Source of the DNA: an uncultured Muribaculaceae bacterium | GTDB taxonomy: Bacteria; Bacteroidota; Bacteroidia; Bacteroidales; Muribaculaceae | Assembly (NCBI GenBank): GCA_910585285.1 | Contig: CAJUDL010000023.1 | Span: 1-55,659, forward strand | Reading direction: 5' to 3' | DNA length: 55,659 nt | Shown: positions 52,901 to 55,659 of the stretch, one piece after another | Layout: every line of letters begins with the position of its first letter | Position numbering within the stretch: the first letter of the stretch is position 1 | The notes under the pieces: model-generated | The model's database searches: none | What the model was told of the DNA's origin: nothing | What the model saw: the letters and a program-made list of their open reading frames with translations, nothing else | Translations under genes and position numbers: made by a program

Positions 52901-53278
52901 ATGAGATATGAACGCAAGATACCTATAGATTTAGAGTGCGGAGTCACCATCTACGACATCATGGTCGGAGGCAAATGGAAACCATATCTAATCAACTGCA
53001 TGAACAGGGGATTCAAAAGACCGTCGGAATTTCAACGCATAATTCCGGGTGCCACAAAACGGGTGCTCCAACAGCAACTCAATGAAATGGAGCGCATGGG
53101 TATTGTTTCTAAAGAAGTATTTGCAGAGGTTCCCATCCGTGCGGAATACACTCTGACAGACCGAGGGCGCTCCTTGCTTCCGATAATTAGGCTAATGGAT
53201 GAGTGGGGACTATCACATGCGCACCTCTTCAACGAAATGGGACAATTGAAAGAAATTCAAAATAAGTTGGTCCAATAG
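52901..53278 (+). CDS. HxlR-family transcriptional regulator
   Basis: A 125-residue winged-helix regulator. The family pattern is clear: DIMVGGKWKPYLINCM, then FQRIIPGATKRVLQQQLNEM, then AEYTLTDRGRSLLPIIRLMDEW. A cysteine at the start (LECGVT) is where some relatives sense reactive electrophiles or oxidants. It is divergent from the interrupted GlcG-like gene across about 120 nt, an arrangement in which the regulator usually controls its neighbour. Confidence 0.92.
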   Translation: MRYERKIPIDLECGVTIYDIMVGGKWKPYLINCMNRGFKRPSEFQRIIPGATKRVLQQQLNEMERMGIVSKEVFAEVPIRAEYTLTDRGRSLLPIIRLMDEWGLSHAHLFNEMGQLKEIQNKLVQ

Positions 53279-53346
53279 TATTTCATACATGTGTGTATTA
53301 CCACATATTCGTTATGAAGAAGCTACTACCGGTGGAAATGTGGTTA

Positions 53347-53892
53347 TTATTTAATTGTCTTGATGAACTTGGCAGGTATTCCACCCACTACCGTAAAAGG
53401 TTCAACGTCTTCCGAGACAACACTACCCGCCGCGATGACGGCGCCGTCTCCTATCGTTACACCCGGTAAAACACAGGCATTCCCGCCAATCCACACATTG
53501 TTTCCTCTCTTTATTGGTTCCGCAAAGCCGGTTTTATATCTATCATTGGGGGAAATGTCGTGACTGGCAGTATAAATACCCACATTCGGTCCTATAAGAC
53601 AATTGTTGCCAATTCGAATCTCGGCATAATCAAGCATTATACAGTTATATCCTGCATAAAAATTATCACCCACATGAATATTACAACCAAAGTCACATTG
53701 AAATCCTCTGGAAATTGATGGATTTTCACCAACAGAACCAAATAATTCCCGGATTAATCCAGCTTGCTCTTCCTGAGCAATCAAAGGGAGGTTATTAAAT
53801 TTCCGTATAAGTTCATCCGCCTTCAGCATATGCTCCAATCGTCCGGTGGCAATTAAATGCTCTATTGTTCTGTCATAACGCAACTTTTCCAT
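53347..53892 (-). CDS. Maltose/galactoside-type O-acetyltransferase (hexapeptide repeat)
   Basis: A 181-residue left-handed beta-helix acetyltransferase of the LacA/Maa group. The N-terminal helix part (about 1-55) contains LIRKFNNLPLIAQEEQAGL, and the repeat region has NCLIGPNVGIYTASHDI (with the catalytic His) and GNNVWIGGNACVLPGVTIGD. It transfers acetyl from acetyl-CoA to a sugar hydroxyl. The frame can extend to a TTG at 53901, but the ATG at 53890-53892 (MEKLRYDR) is preferred. It is convergent with the HxlR gene. Confidence 0.93.
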   Translation of the reverse strand: MEKLRYDRTIEHLIATGRLEHMLKADELIRKFNNLPLIAQEEQAGLIRELFGSVGENPSISRGFQCDFGCNIHVGDNFYAGYNCIMLDYAEIRIGNNCLIGPNVGIYTASHDISPNDRYKTGFAEPIKRGNNVWIGGNACVLPGVTIGDGAVIAAGSVVSEDVEPFTVVGGIPAKFIKTIK

Positions 53893-53938
53893 GATATTCA
53901 ATGATAATAATTAGATTCTTCAATATGCGTCGGCGCGG

Positions 53939-55381
53939 TCACAGACTGAAATAACCACCTGTCTTTTTAGAACCCCGGTATTCGATAATATTCAGCTCGA
54001 CCAAGTGTTTCAAGACTCTCATTATAGTTCTAACACTCTTGTTGAATTCATCTGCCAATGCAACCGCACTGATTCCCGGAGAGGATACGATACGATTATA
54101 TATCAACTTCTCACTCTCATTTATCGTGTCATTTATCGTGCCATTTATCGTGCCATTTATCGTGCCATTTATCGTGCCATTCTTGTGACCCGATAAATTC
54201 GGGCGCATAAATATCACTTTGACCACGCCTCTTTCATCGGTTACTTTCGGCTGGGGTAGTCCTGCACGCTTGCACTCTTCGAATATCATTGACAGACCTC
54301 TGCCCCAATGTTCGATTACTCCACTATAATACATTACGCGGGCAATGGTTTCGTTTGGCGGTTCAGATGTGTGAGAAGCGAGTACTTGGGAGCCATATGT
54401 AAGTTGATTCGCAGGTATTTCTTCGGGAAACATACCTGCGTTTTCAATCTCTATTCGGTCATCATATATTGCAACGCCTACGGAGGCAGTCTTTCTCCAG
54501 TCCATATGAGCCAAAGCGTTGGCACAACACTCTCGTAAAGCTGTTATAGGAACTTCTAACTCGTCCTTCCGATACATACCTTCCATTCGGCTTGTTACCG
54601 ATAGATGTTTCAAGAAGAAAGGAGTGACTTCGTTGAGCAAATCAAAGATATTACCCTCAATCTGCTGGTTGTCGATAAACTCACGTTTGTCTATACCTCG
54701 GAAACGGGCAAGACGGATGATGCAGTTGTGATAGTAAAAGAAGTCCTTGCCGAAAAGAACGGCGGCGGCATTGTTATAGACACCGTTCTTAAGCATCTTG
54801 AATTTTTCAAGAATGGCAATCGGATCGCGGGTATATGCCCCATCCTTCAACCTTCCTAATTCAAGAGCCTGTCGAATAGCCCAATGAATACGACTCTCGT
54901 CAAGATCATAAAATTTCAAATTCTCGTTAGGTAAGGCATCCCATTTGTATTTAAGACCGCCACGGTTCATAATCATACGCGAATATTTATCGTGCGGCAT
55001 GACAGATGTAACACTGTCGTGTCGTTGATAAGGTCTGCCATCGTATGAATATGGTCTATCGGGATTATTTCCCTCTGCTTCAAATACAATCAGTTGTTTC
55101 TCCGAATCTTTCAGTTTGATATATTTCTGTCGGATTTCAACGGAAGGCTCGAAACGGCGCAGTGCCTCTCCAATCATGCGGGTTGTCTTGTCTCCGATTT
55201 CCTGCCCGATGATCTTGCCTGAATTTTTAATACCAAAGATTACAATACCACCGGTGCCATTGAGCATACCGCACAATGTCTCCATGCCTCGGTCAAGTTG
55301 CCCTGTGGTTTCCTTGAACTCGACATCAACACCCTCATGGCTTTCAGCCAAATGCTGTATGTAGCCTAAATCAATATCCAT
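53939..55381 (-). CDS. AlbA_2 (Schlafen-type) putative DNA-binding ATP-binding protein
   Basis: A 480-residue cytoplasmic protein. The N-terminal AlbA_2 domain (about 10-125) contains VEFKETTGQLDRGMETLCGM. A GHKL-type ATPase part (about 275-395) follows, with ALRECCANALAHMDW and YSGVIEHWGRGLSMI. A C-terminal winged helix (about 425-475) has ISAVALADEFNKSVRTIMRV. Between the ATPase and the winged helix is an NGTI repeat of about 20 residues encoded by a 12-bp tandem repeat. Such proteins are often described as transcriptional regulators and are frequent in mobile or accessory regions. The target is unknown. Confidence 0.85.
   Translation of the reverse strand: MDIDLGYIQHLAESHEGVDVEFKETTGQLDRGMETLCGMLNGTGGIVIFGIKNSGKIIGQEIGDKTTRMIGEALRRFEPSVEIRQKYIKLKDSEKQLIVFEAEGNNPDRPYSYDGRPYQRHDSVTSVMPHDKYSRMIMNRGGLKYKWDALPNENLKFYDLDESRIHWAIRQALELGRLKDGAYTRDPIAILEKFKMLKNGVYNNAAAVLFGKDFFYYHNCIIRLARFRGIDKREFIDNQQIEGNIFDLLNEVTPFFLKHLSVTSRMEGMYRKDELEVPITALRECCANALAHMDWRKTASVGVAIYDDRIEIENAGMFPEEIPANQLTYGSQVLASHTSEPPNETIARVMYYSGVIEHWGRGLSMIFEECKRAGLPQPKVTDERGVVKVIFMRPNLSGHKNGTINGTINGTINGTINDTINESEKLIYNRIVSSPGISAVALADEFNKSVRTIMRVLKHLVELNIIEYRGSKKTGGYFSL
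54120..54179. repeat. 12-bp tandem repeat in the AlbA_2 gene
   Basis: Five units of TTTATCGTGCCA (the first with GTGTCA) lie end to end. On the coding strand they give the NGTI repeats. The 12-bp unit keeps the frame whatever the copy number, so length can vary without destroying the protein. Confidence 0.9.
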
Positions 55382-55403
55382 AAATACAATGGTATTACAG
55401 ATA

Positions 55404-55411
55404 CAAATTTA
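55404..55411 (-). promoter_or_regulatory. -7 box for the AlbA_2 gene
   Basis: The minus strand reads TAAATTTG, matching TAnnTTTG, 22 nt before the ATG at 55381. Positions 55412-55659 are very AT-rich and show no supported gene. Confidence 0.55.
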
Positions 55412-55659
55412 CAAAATTTTCTTCAATTATGAGCTTTACTATATTCTAATTCTCTTCACTTGTTATGTGATTATAGGTTATAAAATTTTTGTGTCTCATT
55501 TCGACTTTGCATTAAGTTTAATAATATATCTTCCTTACTTAATATGGATTTATGGTCGCACATATCCTGTACATACACGTGTTTCTATACCAATTACCTT
55601 CCTGTCGATATAAGATATTCTGTCTTTTTTATTTCATAAGTGGAATATGCCTCAGAATA

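Noticed and set aside
54005..54196. Plus-strand frame ending in repeated RAIY residues
   Set aside because: It is the reverse reading of the NGTI tandem repeat in the AlbA_2 gene.
55389..55613. Small hydrophobic plus-strand frame of 74 codons
   Set aside because: It lies in very AT-rich upstream DNA of the AlbA_2 gene, overlaps its promoter and has no family signature.

Overview
The window looks like the chromosome of a gut-type member of the order Bacteroidales. The evidence is two SusC/SusD outer-membrane uptake systems, a giant hybrid two-component sensor, a FecI/FecR pair, Ser-type sulfatases, C-terminal tails resembling type IX secretion sorting domains, and promoter -7 boxes of the Bacteroidales form TAnnTTTG. 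Most genes lack a Shine-Dalgarno sequence. The family Muribaculaceae is plausible but not proven by sequence reading alone.

Region 1 (1-16144) is a nutrient-capture locus. It holds a secreted metallophosphoesterase, a GH31 glycosidase, an ECF sigma factor with its FecR anti-sigma factor, a SusC-type transporter carrying the STN signalling domain, its SusD partner and a secreted subtilisin. A LytS/LytTR two-component pair follows. The sigma/anti-sigma/STN set should form a trans-envelope relay that switches on the transporter. The protease beside SusCD suggests peptide or glycoprotein capture.

Region 2 (16130-24153) has two orphan AAA ATPases of the DUF4143 type flanking a TolC/MacA/MacB-like efflux operon. 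Each ATPase gene is preceded by a repeat array at its promoter: four copies of a 19-bp palindrome for the first, and a 23-bp tandem repeat for the second. A dead antitoxin-like gene lies after the first ATPase.

Region 3 (24326-48189) is a large polysaccharide utilisation locus (PUL). One arm reads leftward: GH2 enzyme, ELWxxDGT propeller protein, SusC (frameshifted), SusD, SusE-like lipoprotein, BNR/sialidase-like protein and hybrid sensor. The other arm reads rightward: GH43 lipoprotein, an unclassified alpha/alpha-toroid-like protein, two Ser-type sulfatases and an esterase. The arms diverge from a shared promoter region near 40850-41074. The enzyme set points to a sulfated and probably acylated glycan containing GH2- and GH43-cleavable sugars. 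A rearranged copy of the sulfatase junction, with about 1.05 kb deleted inside it, sits about 21 kb away at 24326-24900.

Region 4 (48200-55659) mixes decay and accessory genes. It holds a truncated outer-membrane protein and a truncated response regulator that appear to share one deletion junction, a GH43 remnant, and a nonsense-interrupted GlcG/HbpS-like gene. Between them is an intact three-gene operon (amino-acid adenylation enzyme, GNAT acetyltransferase, esterase-like hydrolase) introduced by an unusually strong Shine-Dalgarno sequence. An HxlR regulator, a hexapeptide acetyltransferase and a Schlafen/AlbA_2-type ATP-binding protein with an NGTI repeat finish the window. No rRNA, tRNA, CRISPR array or complete insertion sequence was recognised.
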